Assembly: GCF_003993775.1 (NCBI RefSeq)
Contig: NZ_RJRZ01000004.1
Span: 62,001 to 126,000 of the forward strand
Origin: Frigidibacter oleivorans
GTDB taxonomy: Bacteria; Pseudomonadota; Alphaproteobacteria; Rhodobacterales; Rhodobacteraceae
DNA length: 64,000 nucleotides
Direction: 5' to 3'
A program made the position numbers and the translations under genes. Below, one piece after another: positions 17,326-25,863 of this stretch (within the stretch, counting starts at the first letter, position 1; each line of letters opens with the position of its first letter). The notes beneath the pieces are model-generated. The model was given only the letters and a program-made list of their open reading frames with translations, had not been told where the DNA came from and made no database searches.

Positions 17326-18524
17326 CCGACGTCTTCATCTGCGACTATATCCGCACCCCCATCGGCCGGTTCGGCGGCGCGCTGTCGCCCGTTCGCGCCG
17401 ACGATCTGGGCGCCGTGCCGCTGAAGGCGCTGATGGCACGGCATCCGGGGCTCGACTGGGCGGCGGTGGACGAGGTGATCTTCGGCTGCGCCAATCAGGC
17501 GGGCGAGGACAACCGCAATGTCGCGCGGATGTCGCTGCTGCTGGCGGGGCTGCCCGACAGCGTTCCGGGCACCACGATGAACCGGCTGTGCGGATCGGGC
17601 ATGGACGCGGTCATCACCGGGGCGCGCGCGATCCGCGCGGGCGAGGCCGAGCTGATCGTGGCGGGCGGGGTCGAAAGCATGTCGCGCGCGCCCTTCGTGA
17701 TCCCCAAGGCCGAAAGCGCCTTTTCCCGCGCCTCCGAGATTCACGACACCACCATCGGCTGGCGCTTCGTCAACCCGCTGATGAAGGCGCAATACGGCGT
17801 GGATTCGATGCCCGAGACCGGCGAGAATGTGGCCGAGGAATTCGGGATCAGCCGGCAGGATCAGGATGCCTTCGCGCTGGCCTCGCAGACGAAGGCGGCG
17901 GCGGCGCAGGCGAACGGCCGGCTGGCGCGCGAGATCACCCCGGTGACGATCCCGCAGCGCAAGGGCGACCCGGTGGTGGTGGAGCGCGACGAACATCCCC
18001 GCGCCACGACCATCGAGGCGCTGGCGAAGCTGCCCACGCCGTTCCGCAAGGGCGGCACGGTGACGGCCGGCAATGCGAGCGGCGTGAACGACGGCGCGGC
18101 GGCGCTGATCCTCGCGTCGGAGGCGGCGGCGGCGCGGCACGGGCTGACGCCCGTCGCCCGGGTGCTGGGGGGCGCGACCGCCGGCGTGCCGCCGCGGATC
18201 ATGGGCATCGGCCCGGCCCCGGCCAGCGAGAAGCTGATGGCGCGTCTGGGGCTGACGCCCGCCGATTTCGACGTGATCGAGCTGAACGAGGCCTTTGCCT
18301 CGCAGGGGCTGGCCACGCTGCGCCGGCTCGGCATCGCTGATGACGACCCGCGGGTGAACGCCAATGGCGGGGCCATCGCGCTCGGCCATCCGCTGGGCAT
18401 GTCGGGCGCGCGGATCACCGGCACCGCCGCGCTGCAACTGGCGCTGACCGGCGGCCGTCGCGCGCTGGCCACCATGTGCATCGGCGTGGGACAAGGGATC
18501 GCGGTGGCGCTGGAACGGGCCTGA
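17322..18524 (+). CDS. pcaF: 3-oxoadipyl-CoA thiolase
   Basis: A 400-residue thiolase that cleaves 3-oxoadipyl-CoA to succinyl-CoA and acetyl-CoA. The nucleophilic Cys is in MNRLCGSGMDAV (about residue 90), and His and Cys of the second centre are in NGGAIALGHPLGMSGAR and MCIGVGQG. The first residues DVFICDYIRTPIGRFGGALS follow PcaF rather than acetoacetyl-CoA thiolases. The start overlaps the pcaJ stop. A hairpin 14 bp after the stop probably ends the transcript. The upper protocatechuate genes (pcaGHBCD) are not in the window. Confidence 0.92.
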   Translation: MTDVFICDYIRTPIGRFGGALSPVRADDLGAVPLKALMARHPGLDWAAVDEVIFGCANQAGEDNRNVARMSLLLAGLPDSVPGTTMNRLCGSGMDAVITGARAIRAGEAELIVAGGVESMSRAPFVIPKAESAFSRASEIHDTTIGWRFVNPLMKAQYGVDSMPETGENVAEEFGISRQDQDAFALASQTKAAAAQANGRLAREITPVTIPQRKGDPVVVERDEHPRATTIEALAKLPTPFRKGGTVTAGNASGVNDGAAALILASEAAAARHGLTPVARVLGGATAGVPPRIMGIGPAPASEKLMARLGLTPADFDVIELNEAFASQGLATLRRLGIADDDPRVNANGGAIALGHPLGMSGARITGTAALQLALTGGRRALATMCIGVGQGIAVALERA

Positions 18525-18537
18525 GCGGGACAAGGAA

Positions 18538-18559
18538 GGCCGGGCCGCGCGGTCCGGCC
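18538..18559 (+). terminator. Hairpin downstream of pcaF
   Basis: GGCCGGGCCG-CG-CGGTCCGGCC forms a 10-bp stem with one G-U pair, 14 bp after the pcaF stop. A short A/T-richer stretch (AAACCTTCATTTTC) follows. It fits an intrinsic terminator of pcaIJF, though the T-run is weak. Confidence 0.55.
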
Positions 18560-18683
18560 CAAACCTTCATTTTCTGCATCGCATTTCCGCTGGTTGCGGA
18601 CGGAAAATGTGGCAGACTTCCTGACGTGCCAGCCAGATTTCAGCAAGGCACGGACCTTCCATTCGATTGATCGGATCAGTTAC

Positions 18684-19064
18684 ATGAAATATTCCATTCT
18701 GCTTGCGGCCGGCTGCGCCGCCTTCCTCATGACATCACCGGCGGCCCAGGCGGCCTGCAACGGCGGTCTCGGCCGCGGCTGGGGCAGCGGCAAGGGCGAC
18801 GGCAAGTTCGAGATGGGCGCCAGCGACAGCGTCTGCCTGATCGGCTTCGCCAATTTCGTCAACGACGCGACCGACAGCCGCGTACCGGCCAAGCAGGTCA
18901 CGCTGACCCGCGCGCCGAAGAACGGCAAGATCGGCCTGACCGACAACGGCGTGGTCTATACGCCCAATCCCGGCTTCAAGGGCGCCGACAAGTTCTGCAC
19001 CCGCAACAAGGCCGAAGGCGAAAAGGGCACGCTGTCGGGCTGCGTCACCGTAACGGTCCGCTGA
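18684..19064 (+). CDS. Secreted small protein with Ig-like/cadherin-like fold, function unknown
   Basis: A 126-residue exported protein. Residues 1-24 are a signal peptide (KYSILLAAGCAAFLMTSPAAQA|AC). The mature part has a Gly-rich start (NGGLGRGWGSGKGDGKF) and four Cys that could form two disulfides. A C-terminal strand pattern (VTLTRAPKNGKI, GVVYTPNPGFKGADKF, CVTVTVR) is typical of bacterial Ig-like/cadherin-like repeats. The start at 18684 is the first ATG giving a clean signal peptide, though its ribosome site is weak. It stands alone between pcaF and convergent aroB. I do not recognise the family. Confidence 0.65.
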   Translation: MKYSILLAAGCAAFLMTSPAAQAACNGGLGRGWGSGKGDGKFEMGASDSVCLIGFANFVNDATDSRVPAKQVTLTRAPKNGKIGLTDNGVVYTPNPGFKGADKFCTRNKAEGEKGTLSGCVTVTVR

Positions 19065-19081
19065 CTCTACGCCACATGGAT

Positions 19082-19106
19082 GGTCCGCCCGGCCGCCGGG
19101 CGGGCC
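19082..19106. terminator. GC-rich hairpin between convergent genes
   Basis: GGTCCGCCCGG-CCG-CCGGGCGGGCC gives an 11-bp stem with one G-T pair and a 3-nt loop. It sits between the stop of the secreted protein gene (19064) and the stop of aroB (19111). There is no T-run, so it may act as a weak two-way transcription barrier or an mRNA 3'-end stabiliser. Confidence 0.45.
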
Positions 19107-19110
19107 ACCG

Positions 19111-20220
19111 TCACCGCCGCGCCAGTTCGTCCCGCAGCAGCGCCGTTACCACGGCCGGGTCCACCTTCTCGGCCACGAAGGTGTCGCCGATGTCATGGGC
19201 GAGGATGAAGCGCAGCCTGCCATCCACCACCTTCTTGTCCTGCGCCATCAGCGCCACCAGCGCCCCGGCATCCGGCAGGTCGCCCTCGATGTCGGCCAGA
19301 TCGGTCTTGGCGCCCATCGCCCGCAGATGCGCGCGCACCCGGCCCGGCAGTTCCTGCGAACAGTATCCCAGCCGCGCCGACAGGTCGAAGGCCAGCGCGC
19401 AGCCGATGGCCACGCCCTCGCCATGCAGCAGGCGCGCGGAATAGCCCGTGGCCTTTTCCAGCGCATGGCAGAAAGTATGGCCAAGGTTCAGCAGCGCCCT
19501 CTCGCCCTGTTCGGTCTCGTCCCGCTCGACGATGCCCGCCTTCATCTCGACCGAGCGCAGCACCGCATATTGCCGCATGGCGCGGTCGCCCCGCGCCAGC
19601 GCCGGCCCGTTCGCCTCCAGCCATTCGAAGAAGACCTGATCGCCCAGCAGGCCGTATTTCATCACCTCGCCATAACCGGCGAGGAAGTCGCGTTCCGGCA
19701 GGCTGTCCAGCAGCGCGACATCGGCCAGCACCAGCGCGGGCTGGTGGAAGGCGCCGATCAGGTTCTTGCCATGGCCCGAATTGATCCCGGTCTTGCCGCC
19801 GACGGAACTGTCCACCTGCGCGAGCAGGGTGGTGGGAATCTGGACGAAGCGCACGCCCCGGCGCAGGATCGCCGCCGCGAAGCCCGCCAGATCGCCGATC
19901 ACCCCGCCGCCGAAGGCGATGATCAGGTCGCGCCTCTCGATCTTCTGTTCCAGCAGCCAGTCGACCGTGCGCGCCAGTTCTGGCCAGCCCTTGGTGCCCT
20001 CGCCGGGCGGCAGGGCCAGCACCGCGACGTCGAGGCCGGCCAGCCCGGCCTTCAGCGCCGGCAGATGCAGCCTGGCCACGCTTTCGTCGGTGATCACCGC
20101 GACCCGGGGCCGGGCCAGCAGCGGCGCGATCTCGGCCCCGGCCTCGGCCAGAAGGTCGCTGCCGATGCGGATGTCATAGCTCCGCTCGGCCAGTTCCACA
20201 TGCACCGTCTTGCCACTCAT
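19111..20220 (-). CDS. aroB: 3-dehydroquinate synthase
   Basis: A 369-residue enzyme of the shikimate pathway that cyclises DAHP to 3-dehydroquinate with NAD+ and a divalent metal. Signature blocks are GGGVIGDLAGFAAAILRRGV, QIPTTLLAQVDSSVGGKTGIN and GKNLIGAFHQP. The metal-binding histidines are in LNLGHTFCHALE and LLHGEGVAIG. It overlaps aroK by 4 nt, the common aroK-aroB operon of Proteobacteria. Confidence 0.96.
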   Translation of the reverse strand: MSGKTVHVELAERSYDIRIGSDLLAEAGAEIAPLLARPRVAVITDESVARLHLPALKAGLAGLDVAVLALPPGEGTKGWPELARTVDWLLEQKIERRDLIIAFGGGVIGDLAGFAAAILRRGVRFVQIPTTLLAQVDSSVGGKTGINSGHGKNLIGAFHQPALVLADVALLDSLPERDFLAGYGEVMKYGLLGDQVFFEWLEANGPALARGDRAMRQYAVLRSVEMKAGIVERDETEQGERALLNLGHTFCHALEKATGYSARLLHGEGVAIGCALAFDLSARLGYCSQELPGRVRAHLRAMGAKTDLADIEGDLPDAGALVALMAQDKKVVDGRLRFILAHDIGDTFVAEKVDPAVVTALLRDELARR

Positions 20221-20822
20221 CCGCCTGTTCCTTCCTTTGCGGGCGGCGCGCCGTCCTCTGCCGCGGCGGGAGGCGGGGCGGGCCTGTCGAACAGCCCCGG
20301 CACCTGCATCAGCCGGTCGATCACCGCCGCGGTCATTTCGTCCACGCTAAGCCCCGCGCGCGACTCGACCGTGACATCGGCCAGCGCATAGACCGGCGCC
20401 CGCACCTCCAGCAGCGCGGCCAGCGTCCCCCGGGGATCGGCCGTCTTCAGCAGCGGCCGCGTCGACTTGTGCCGCACCCGGTGCCACAGCAGGTCGAGAT
20501 CCGCCTTCAGCCACACCGAGATGCCGCGTTCGGCGATCTGGGCACGGTTGCGGTCCGACAGGAAGGCGCCGCCGCCGGTGGACAGCACGCAGGGCCGCCC
20601 CGCCAGCAACCGGCCGATCACCTGCGCCTCCTTCTCGCGGAAGAAGGCCTCGCCGTCACGGGCAAAGATCTCGGCGACGCTGCGATTGGCCGCACGCTCG
20701 ATCTCGTCGTCGGAATCGAGGAAGGGCACGCCGAGCGCGCGGGCCAGCGCGCCGCCGACCGCCGTCTTCCCCGCCCCCATCATGCCGACCATGACCACGG
20801 TCTTGCGCAATCTCGCCTTCAC
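20217..20822 (-). CDS. aroK: Shikimate kinase
   Basis: A 201-residue kinase that phosphorylates shikimate at the 3-hydroxyl using ATP. The P-loop is VGMMGAGKTAVGG (near residue 13), the shikimate-binding Asp is in FLDSDDEIE, and STGGGAFLS and the LID region (VRHKSTRPLL) follow. A GTG at 20822, immediately behind GGAGGGC, is taken as the start; a longer frame to 20870 lacks a ribosome site. The C-terminus carries an unconserved Pro/Ala-rich tail. It is first in the aroK-aroB operon and divergent from the small membrane protein gene. Confidence 0.94.
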   Translation of the reverse strand: MKARLRKTVVMVGMMGAGKTAVGGALARALGVPFLDSDDEIERAANRSVAEIFARDGEAFFREKEAQVIGRLLAGRPCVLSTGGGAFLSDRNRAQIAERGISVWLKADLDLLWHRVRHKSTRPLLKTADPRGTLAALLEVRAPVYALADVTVESRAGLSVDEMTAAVIDRLMQVPGLFDRPAPPPAAAEDGAPPAKEGTGG

Positions 20823-21019
20823 CCGCCCTCCGCTTCGCCTTGTCCGGCAGGTCGCCGCCCGCCGGATCACGGCAAGTTTCCGCCGTCATGGCGTGAACCT
20901 GCCGGACATGCCATATATGATGCGCCCGCCGAACAGAAGGTAGCGGCGGATGCGATGCGGATGACCGGCGGGGAACGTGCCGGCATCCGGACGCGGGGCA
21001 GAAGGCAGAGGGCAGAGAT

Positions 21020-21157
21020 ATGGCGCGCATCTTCAAGGCGGTGGTGATTCTGGCGGTCCTGGGCTTCGTCGGCCTGACCGGCTACGCCTATCTGGCCGAC
21101 CTCACCCCCGCGACCACCGAAATGCGCAAGCCGGTGACGCTGAATGACGGCCCGTGA
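21020..21157 (+). CDS. Small single-pass membrane protein, 45 residues
   Basis: The frame from the ATG at 21020 (behind GGCAGAG) to the TGA at 21155-21157 encodes 45 residues. A Lys/Arg-poor start MARIFKAVV is followed by one hydrophobic helix (about residues 7-25, ILAVLGFVGLTGYAYLADL) and a short polar tail ending RKPVTLNDGP. It overlaps the next gene (start 21144) by 14 nt, which suggests coupling. I recognise no domain; conservation of the aroK / small ORF / secreted protein / xerD order in relatives would confirm it. Confidence 0.65.
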   Translation: MARIFKAVVILAVLGFVGLTGYAYLADLTPATTEMRKPVTLNDGP

Positions 21158-22742
21158 CACGACGACGGCGTTCGCGCTGGTCCTGACGCTGGCGGGCGCC
21201 GCACCCCTTGCCGCGCAGGATGACGGGGGGCGCCCGCTCTCCGCCATCGACTGGCTGTCGAACAGCGTGGCCGCCGTCGCGCCGCAAGCGGGCGCCCCGA
21301 CCGGGTCCATCGTCGGATCCGACCCCGGATCGCGGCTGGCCGCCGAACCGCCCGTGGCCACGGGCGCTGCCCCCGAAACCATCGCCGTGTCGCCCTTGGG
21401 CGAGGTCACGCCCGATGCGCTCGGCCTGACCGCGGCCGCCCGGTCGGGCCTGCCGCGCGACCTGTGGGGCGCGACCCCCGCCGCCGATCTGGCGCAACTG
21501 ATCGCCGACGACCGGTCCGAAACGCTGCCCGCGCTGCGCGGCCTGCTGATGCTGATGCTGACCGCGGAACTCGACCCGCCGCTCGACGGCTCGGGGCGGG
21601 ACACGCTCTACCTCGCGCGGGTGGACAAGCTTCTGGACCTCGGCGCGCTCGATCCGGCGCTGGCGCTGCTGGAACTGCCGGCCCAGCCCGACCCCGAGGC
21701 GTTCCGCCGCTGGTTCGACGTGGCGCTGCTGATCGGCGAAGAGGACCGGGCCTGCGCCAAGATGCGCGACACGCCCGGCATCGCGCCGACCTTCCCCGCC
21801 CGGATCTTCTGCCTCGCCCGCGGCGGCGACTGGAACGCGGCGGCGCTGGCGCTGGCCACCGGCGAGGTGTTGGGCGAGGTCGATCCGGCGACGAGCGACC
21901 TGCTGCACCGCTTCCTCGACCCCGACCTCGCCGAAGAGGCGCTGGACCTGCCGCCGCCGGCGCGGCCGACGCCGCTGGTGCTGCGGTTGATGGAGGCGGT
22001 GGGCCAGCCGCTGAGCACGACCACCCTGCCCCTCGCCTTCGCGCAATCCGACCTGCGGTCGAATGCCGGCTGGAAGGCGCGGCTGGAGGCGGGCGAACGG
22101 CTGGCGCGGACCGGCGCGATCGAGCCGAACCGGCTGCTCGGGCTGTATACCGAACGCGCGCCCGCCGCCTCGGGCGGGGTCTGGGACCGGACGGCGGCGG
22201 TGCAGCGGCTGGAGGCGGCACTGGAGGCGGGCGATGCCGACGCGCTGGCCGAGGCGCTGCCCGAGGCCTGGGCGCAGATGGCGGCGGTGGAGCTCGAGGT
22301 GCCCTTCGCCGATCTCTACGGGGCGCGGCTGGCCCGGCTGGGGCTGAAGGGACAGGCCGGGGCGCTGGCCTTCCGGCTGGGGCTGCTGTCGCCCGACTAC
22401 GAATCGATCGCGCTGGCGCGGCGGCCGCAGGACGGCGTCGAGGCCTTCCTGATCGGCCTCGCCCGCGGGGATGCCAGCGGCACGGTGCAGCCCGACCGTC
22501 TGGGCGCCGCGATCCGCGCGGCCTTCCTGCCCGATGCCACGCTGGCGGAACGGCACGCCCTGCTGGTGCAGTCGGACCGGATGGGCGAATTGCTGCTGCT
22601 CGCCATGCGCGACGTCACCGAGGGCGCGCGGGGCGACCTGCGCCATGTCACCGACGGGCTGGTGGCGCTGCGGCAGGCGGGGCTGGAATCGACCGCCCGC
22701 CGCGCCGCGCTGGAACTGATGTTGCTGGAGCGGCGGGGATGA
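21144..22742 (+). CDS. Exported helical protein of unknown function, 532 residues
   Basis: A 532-residue protein with a likely signal peptide (residues 1-25, ALVLTLAGAAPLAAQ|D). A Gly/Ala/Pro-rich linker to about residue 100 is followed by a long, mostly helical region rich in Leu, Ala, Glu and Arg with repeat-like spacing (LDLGALDPALALLELP, GEEDRACAKMRDTPG, EAGDADALAEALPEAW). This pattern suggests TPR/Sel1-like helical repeats, but none is certain. It overlaps the 45-residue protein gene upstream and xerD downstream (ATGA). A periplasmic scaffold role is a guess. Confidence 0.6.
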   Translation: MTARDTTTAFALVLTLAGAAPLAAQDDGGRPLSAIDWLSNSVAAVAPQAGAPTGSIVGSDPGSRLAAEPPVATGAAPETIAVSPLGEVTPDALGLTAAARSGLPRDLWGATPAADLAQLIADDRSETLPALRGLLMLMLTAELDPPLDGSGRDTLYLARVDKLLDLGALDPALALLELPAQPDPEAFRRWFDVALLIGEEDRACAKMRDTPGIAPTFPARIFCLARGGDWNAAALALATGEVLGEVDPATSDLLHRFLDPDLAEEALDLPPPARPTPLVLRLMEAVGQPLSTTTLPLAFAQSDLRSNAGWKARLEAGERLARTGAIEPNRLLGLYTERAPAASGGVWDRTAAVQRLEAALEAGDADALAEALPEAWAQMAAVELEVPFADLYGARLARLGLKGQAGALAFRLGLLSPDYESIALARRPQDGVEAFLIGLARGDASGTVQPDRLGAAIRAAFLPDATLAERHALLVQSDRMGELLLLAMRDVTEGARGDLRHVTDGLVALRQAGLESTARRAALELMLLERRG

Positions 22743-23692
22743 CCGCCCCCGCCAGCATGGACCTGTGGATTTCCGCCTTTCTCGAGGCGCAGGCCGCCGA
22801 CCGCGACGCGGCCACCAACACCAGGCTGGCCTATGGCCGCGACCTGAAGGATTTCGCGGGCTGGCTCGCCCATCGCGGCGAGGGCTTCGCCGGCGCCACC
22901 CGCGAGCGGGTCGAGGCCTATCTCGTTTCCTGCGAGGCGCAGGGCCTGTCGAAGGCCACCCGCGCGCGGCGGCTGTCGGCGATCCGCCAGCTCTACCGCT
23001 TTGCGCATGAGGAAGGCTGGCGCGCCGACAATCCGGCGATCCGGCTGACCGGACCGGGGAAGTCCCGCAGCCTGCCGAAGACGCTGACCCGGGCCGAAGT
23101 GGAGGCGCTGCTCGACGCCGCCCGCGCCACCGGCCGCAGCCCCGCGGAACGGCTGCGCAACGCCTGCCTGATGGAACTGCTTTACGCCACGGGGATGCGG
23201 GTGACGGAACTCGTCTCGCTGCCGGTGGCGGCGGCGCGGGGCGATCCGCGGATGATCCTGGTGCGCGGCAAGGGCGGCAAGGAACGGCTGGTGCCGCTGT
23301 CCGCCCCGGCCCGCGCCGCGCTGGCCGACTGGCTGGCCACCCGCGATGCCGAGGACGAGGCGCGGCGCATGGCCAGCCCCGCGGCGCAGCGGCCCGCGCC
23401 CTCGCGCTTTCTCTTCCCGGCGAAAGGCGCGGCGGGGCATCTGACCCGGCAGGGCTTCTTCACCACGCTGCGGGCGATCAGCGGGGCGGCGGGGCTCGAC
23501 CCCGCGGCGGTGACGCCGCATGTGCTGCGCCATGCCTTCGCCACGCATCTGCTGGAAGGCGGGGCCGACCTGCGCGCAATCCAGACGCTGCTCGGCCATG
23601 CCGATCTCGCCACGACCGAGATCTATACCCATGTCGTGGACGAACGGCTGAAGGCGCTGGTGCTGACCCATCACCCGCTGGCGAAGGACTGA
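22739..23692 (+). CDS. xerD: Tyrosine site-specific recombinase XerD
   Basis: A 317-residue tyrosine recombinase that, with XerC, resolves chromosome dimers at dif. The N-terminal SAM-like core-binding domain covers about 5-105. The catalytic domain has Arg154 (TGMRVTEL), Lys178 (RGKGGKER), His261 and Arg264 (HVLRHAF), His287 (LLGHADL) and the nucleophile Tyr296 (TEIYTHV), all intact. Length and domain pattern match chromosomal XerD rather than phage integrases, and no att site or mobile genes adjoin it. Its 3' end faces the lpd gene across an intergenic repeat. Confidence 0.9.
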   Translation: MTAPASMDLWISAFLEAQAADRDAATNTRLAYGRDLKDFAGWLAHRGEGFAGATRERVEAYLVSCEAQGLSKATRARRLSAIRQLYRFAHEEGWRADNPAIRLTGPGKSRSLPKTLTRAEVEALLDAARATGRSPAERLRNACLMELLYATGMRVTELVSLPVAAARGDPRMILVRGKGGKERLVPLSAPARAALADWLATRDAEDEARRMASPAAQRPAPSRFLFPAKGAAGHLTRQGFFTTLRAISGAAGLDPAAVTPHVLRHAFATHLLEGGADLRAIQTLLGHADLATTEIYTHVVDERLKALVLTHHPLAKD

Positions 23693-23712
23693 GGGCGCGC
23701 GGGCGCGCCTTC

Positions 23713-23789
23713 GCGTCTTGTCGGCGGAAATATCCTCGGGGGTGAATTGAGCCGCAGGCTCAAGAGGGGGCAGACAGCCCCCTTCCCCC
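23713..23789. repeat. Intergenic repeat copy A (AAATATCC core plus two hairpins)
   Basis: The element starts GCGTCTTGTCGGCGGAAATA and continues TCCTCGGGGG. The hairpin TTGAGCC-GCA-GGCTCAA (23747-23763) follows, then GGGGGC-AGACA-GCCCCC (23766-23782), then a C-rich tail. It fills the gap between convergent xerD and lpd. It shares core and hairpin layout with copies near 39,894, 48,041 and 60,637. It is likely a two-way terminator or transcript-end element. Confidence 0.75.
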
Positions 23790-23806
23790 AGACCTGCACC
23801 CTCGCC

Positions 23807-25204
23807 TCAGAAATGCAGCGCGCGTCCGTAGGCGTCCAGCACGCTTTCGTGCATCATCTCGCTCAGCGTCGGATGCGGGAAGACCGTCTCCATCAGCTCG
23901 GCCTCGGTGGTTTCCAGCGTGCGGCCGATCACATAGCCCTGGATCAGCTCCGTCACCTCGGCCCCGACCATATGGGCGCCCAGCAATTCGCCGGTCTTGG
24001 CGTCGAAGACCGTCTTCACCATGCCCTCGGCCTCGCCCAGCGCGATGGCCTTGCCGTTGCCGATGAAGGGGAAGCGGCCGACCTTGACCTCGTGCCCCGC
24101 CTCCTTGGCCTTCGCCTCGGTCAGGCCGACGCTGGCCACCTGCGGCTGGCAATAGGTGCAGCCGGCGATGCTGCCCGGCTTGATCGGATGCGGATGCCCG
24201 CCCGCGATCAGTTCCGCGACCATCACGCCTTCATGGCTGGCCTTGTGCGCCAGCCAGGGCGCGCCCGCGACGTCGCCGATGGCATAGAGCCCCTCGACCC
24301 CGGTGCGGCAATATTCGTCGGTGATCACATGGGTGCGGTCGATCTTCACCCCCAGCGCCTCGAGCCCCAGATCCTCGACATTGCCGACGATGCCCACGGC
24401 CGAGATCACGGTGTCGAACTCGGCCGTCTCGGTCCTGCCGTCGGCCTCCAGATGCGCGACGACGCCCTTGCCGGGGGTGCGGTCCAGCTTCTTCACCGTG
24501 GTCTTCTCGCGGATCGTCATGCCCTGCTTCACGAACTGCTTCTTCGCGAAGGCCGAGATTTCGGCATCCTCGACCGGCAGGATCCGGTCCATCACCTCGA
24601 CCACCGTGGTTTCGGCGCCGAGCGTGTTGAAGAAGCTGGCGAATTCGATGCCGATGGCCCCGGATCCGATCACCAGCAGCTTCTTCGGCATCCGTTTCGC
24701 CACCAGCGCATCGCGATAGCCCCAGACCAGGTCGCCATCGGGTTCCAGACCCGGCAGGTTGCGCCCACGCGCGCCCGTCGCCAGCACGATGGATTTCGCG
24801 GTCAGCTCCTCGGCGCCCTTGTCGGTCTTCACCGCGACGAGGCCCTTCGCGGCCAGCGTGGCCGTGCCCATGAAGACGGTGATCTTGTGCTTCTTCATCA
24901 GGTGGGCAATGCCCGAGGACAGCTGCTTGGCCACCCCGCGCGACCGTTTCACCACGGCGTCGAGGTCATAGCCGATGCCATCGGCCTTCAGCCCGAATTC
25001 CTTGGCCCGGTGCATTAGGTGGAAGACCTCGGCCGAGCGCAGCAGCGCCTTGGTCGGGATGCAGCCCCAGTTCAGGCAGATGCCGCCGAGGCTCTCGCGC
25101 TCGACGATGGCCACCTTCAGCCCCAGCTGCGCGCCGCGGATCGCGGCGACATAGCCGCCGGGCCCGGCGCCGATCACGATCATGTCGAAGCTCTGCGCTG
25201 CCAT
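23807..25204 (-). CDS. lpd: Dihydrolipoamide dehydrogenase (E3)
   Basis: A 465-residue FAD disulfide oxidoreductase that reoxidises lipoyl groups of 2-oxoacid dehydrogenase complexes or the glycine cleavage system. The FAD motif is VIGAGPGGYVAAI, the redox disulfide is in GGICLNWGCIPTKAL, and the NAD motif is VIGSGAIGIEFASFF. The C-terminal His-Glu pair is in HPTLSEMMHES. No E1/E2 or gcv genes are next to it, so it is a stand-alone copy. The upstream AT-rich gap (25205-25257) probably holds its promoter. Confidence 0.94.
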   Translation of the reverse strand: MAAQSFDMIVIGAGPGGYVAAIRGAQLGLKVAIVERESLGGICLNWGCIPTKALLRSAEVFHLMHRAKEFGLKADGIGYDLDAVVKRSRGVAKQLSSGIAHLMKKHKITVFMGTATLAAKGLVAVKTDKGAEELTAKSIVLATGARGRNLPGLEPDGDLVWGYRDALVAKRMPKKLLVIGSGAIGIEFASFFNTLGAETTVVEVMDRILPVEDAEISAFAKKQFVKQGMTIREKTTVKKLDRTPGKGVVAHLEADGRTETAEFDTVISAVGIVGNVEDLGLEALGVKIDRTHVITDEYCRTGVEGLYAIGDVAGAPWLAHKASHEGVMVAELIAGGHPHPIKPGSIAGCTYCQPQVASVGLTEAKAKEAGHEVKVGRFPFIGNGKAIALGEAEGMVKTVFDAKTGELLGAHMVGAEVTELIQGYVIGRTLETTEAELMETVFPHPTLSEMMHESVLDAYGRALHF

Positions 25205-25257
25205 TCCGTCCTCCTGCTGCGACGATAGTTTGGCCTTAAACTATTTTCGGAAACGGT

Positions 25258-25863
25258 TCAACGCGCCTCGTCGTTCCGGCCTTCTTCGCCGCTTTCCGCG
25301 TCGATCGCCCGCAGCGCCGCACCATAGCCGCCCTCGGCCAGAAAGGCCGCCTCCTCGGCGCTGGTGTCGCGGTCCAGGGCCGCGTTGCGATAGGGAAAGC
25401 GCCCGAACCTGTCGATGACCCAGCGATGCGCCACCGCATGGCGCAGGTTGTCGGCGCCCGTTTCCGGCATCCGCTCGGCGATCAGCGCGCAGCAGCGTGC
25501 CTGCGCCTCGGGGTCCTCGGCATGCATGAAGGGCAGGTAGAAGAACTGCCGCGTCGGTTCGGCGATGCCCATGTCCCAGCCCGCCTCGACCGCGCGGCGC
25601 GCCGCGGCCAGCGCCAGCGCGTCGGTGGCAAAGCTGCGCGGATCGCCGCGGAACATGTTGCGCGGGAACTGGTCGGTCAGGATCAGATAGGCCAGCGCGC
25701 CGTCGGACCCGTTCACCCATGCCTCGCGCCGGCCGGCGCGCGCCTCTTCCCAGTCGGGCAGGAACCGGTCGCGGATGGTGGCGTCGAAAGCCTCGTCCTG
25801 GCGATACCAGCCCTCGGGGCCGGCCGCGGTCCAGAAGTCGATGATGTCGGCGGTCGTGGACAT
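25258..25863 (-). CDS. DUF924 family protein
   Basis: A 201-residue DUF924 protein (a helical, TPR-like fold of unknown function). Family landmarks are IIDFWTAAGPEGWYRQDEAFD at the N-terminus, ILTDQFPRNMFRGDPRSFATD in the middle, and FFYLPFMHAEDPEAQ, then RFGRFPYRNAALDR. The ATG at 25863 is fixed by AGGAGGT 5 nt upstream. It follows the MFS gene on the same strand after 132 bp. No function can be proposed. Confidence 0.88.
   Translation of the reverse strand: MSTTADIIDFWTAAGPEGWYRQDEAFDATIRDRFLPDWEEARAGRREAWVNGSDGALAYLILTDQFPRNMFRGDPRSFATDALALAAARRAVEAGWDMGIAEPTRQFFYLPFMHAEDPEAQARCCALIAERMPETGADNLRHAVAHRWVIDRFGRFPYRNAALDRDTSAEEAAFLAEGGYGAALRAIDAESGEEGRNDEAR

Noticed and set aside
22739-23692. 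xerD as an integrase marking an integrated mobile element
   Set aside because: Sequence and length fit chromosomal XerD; no tRNA, direct att repeat, excisionase or phage/plasmid genes are nearby.
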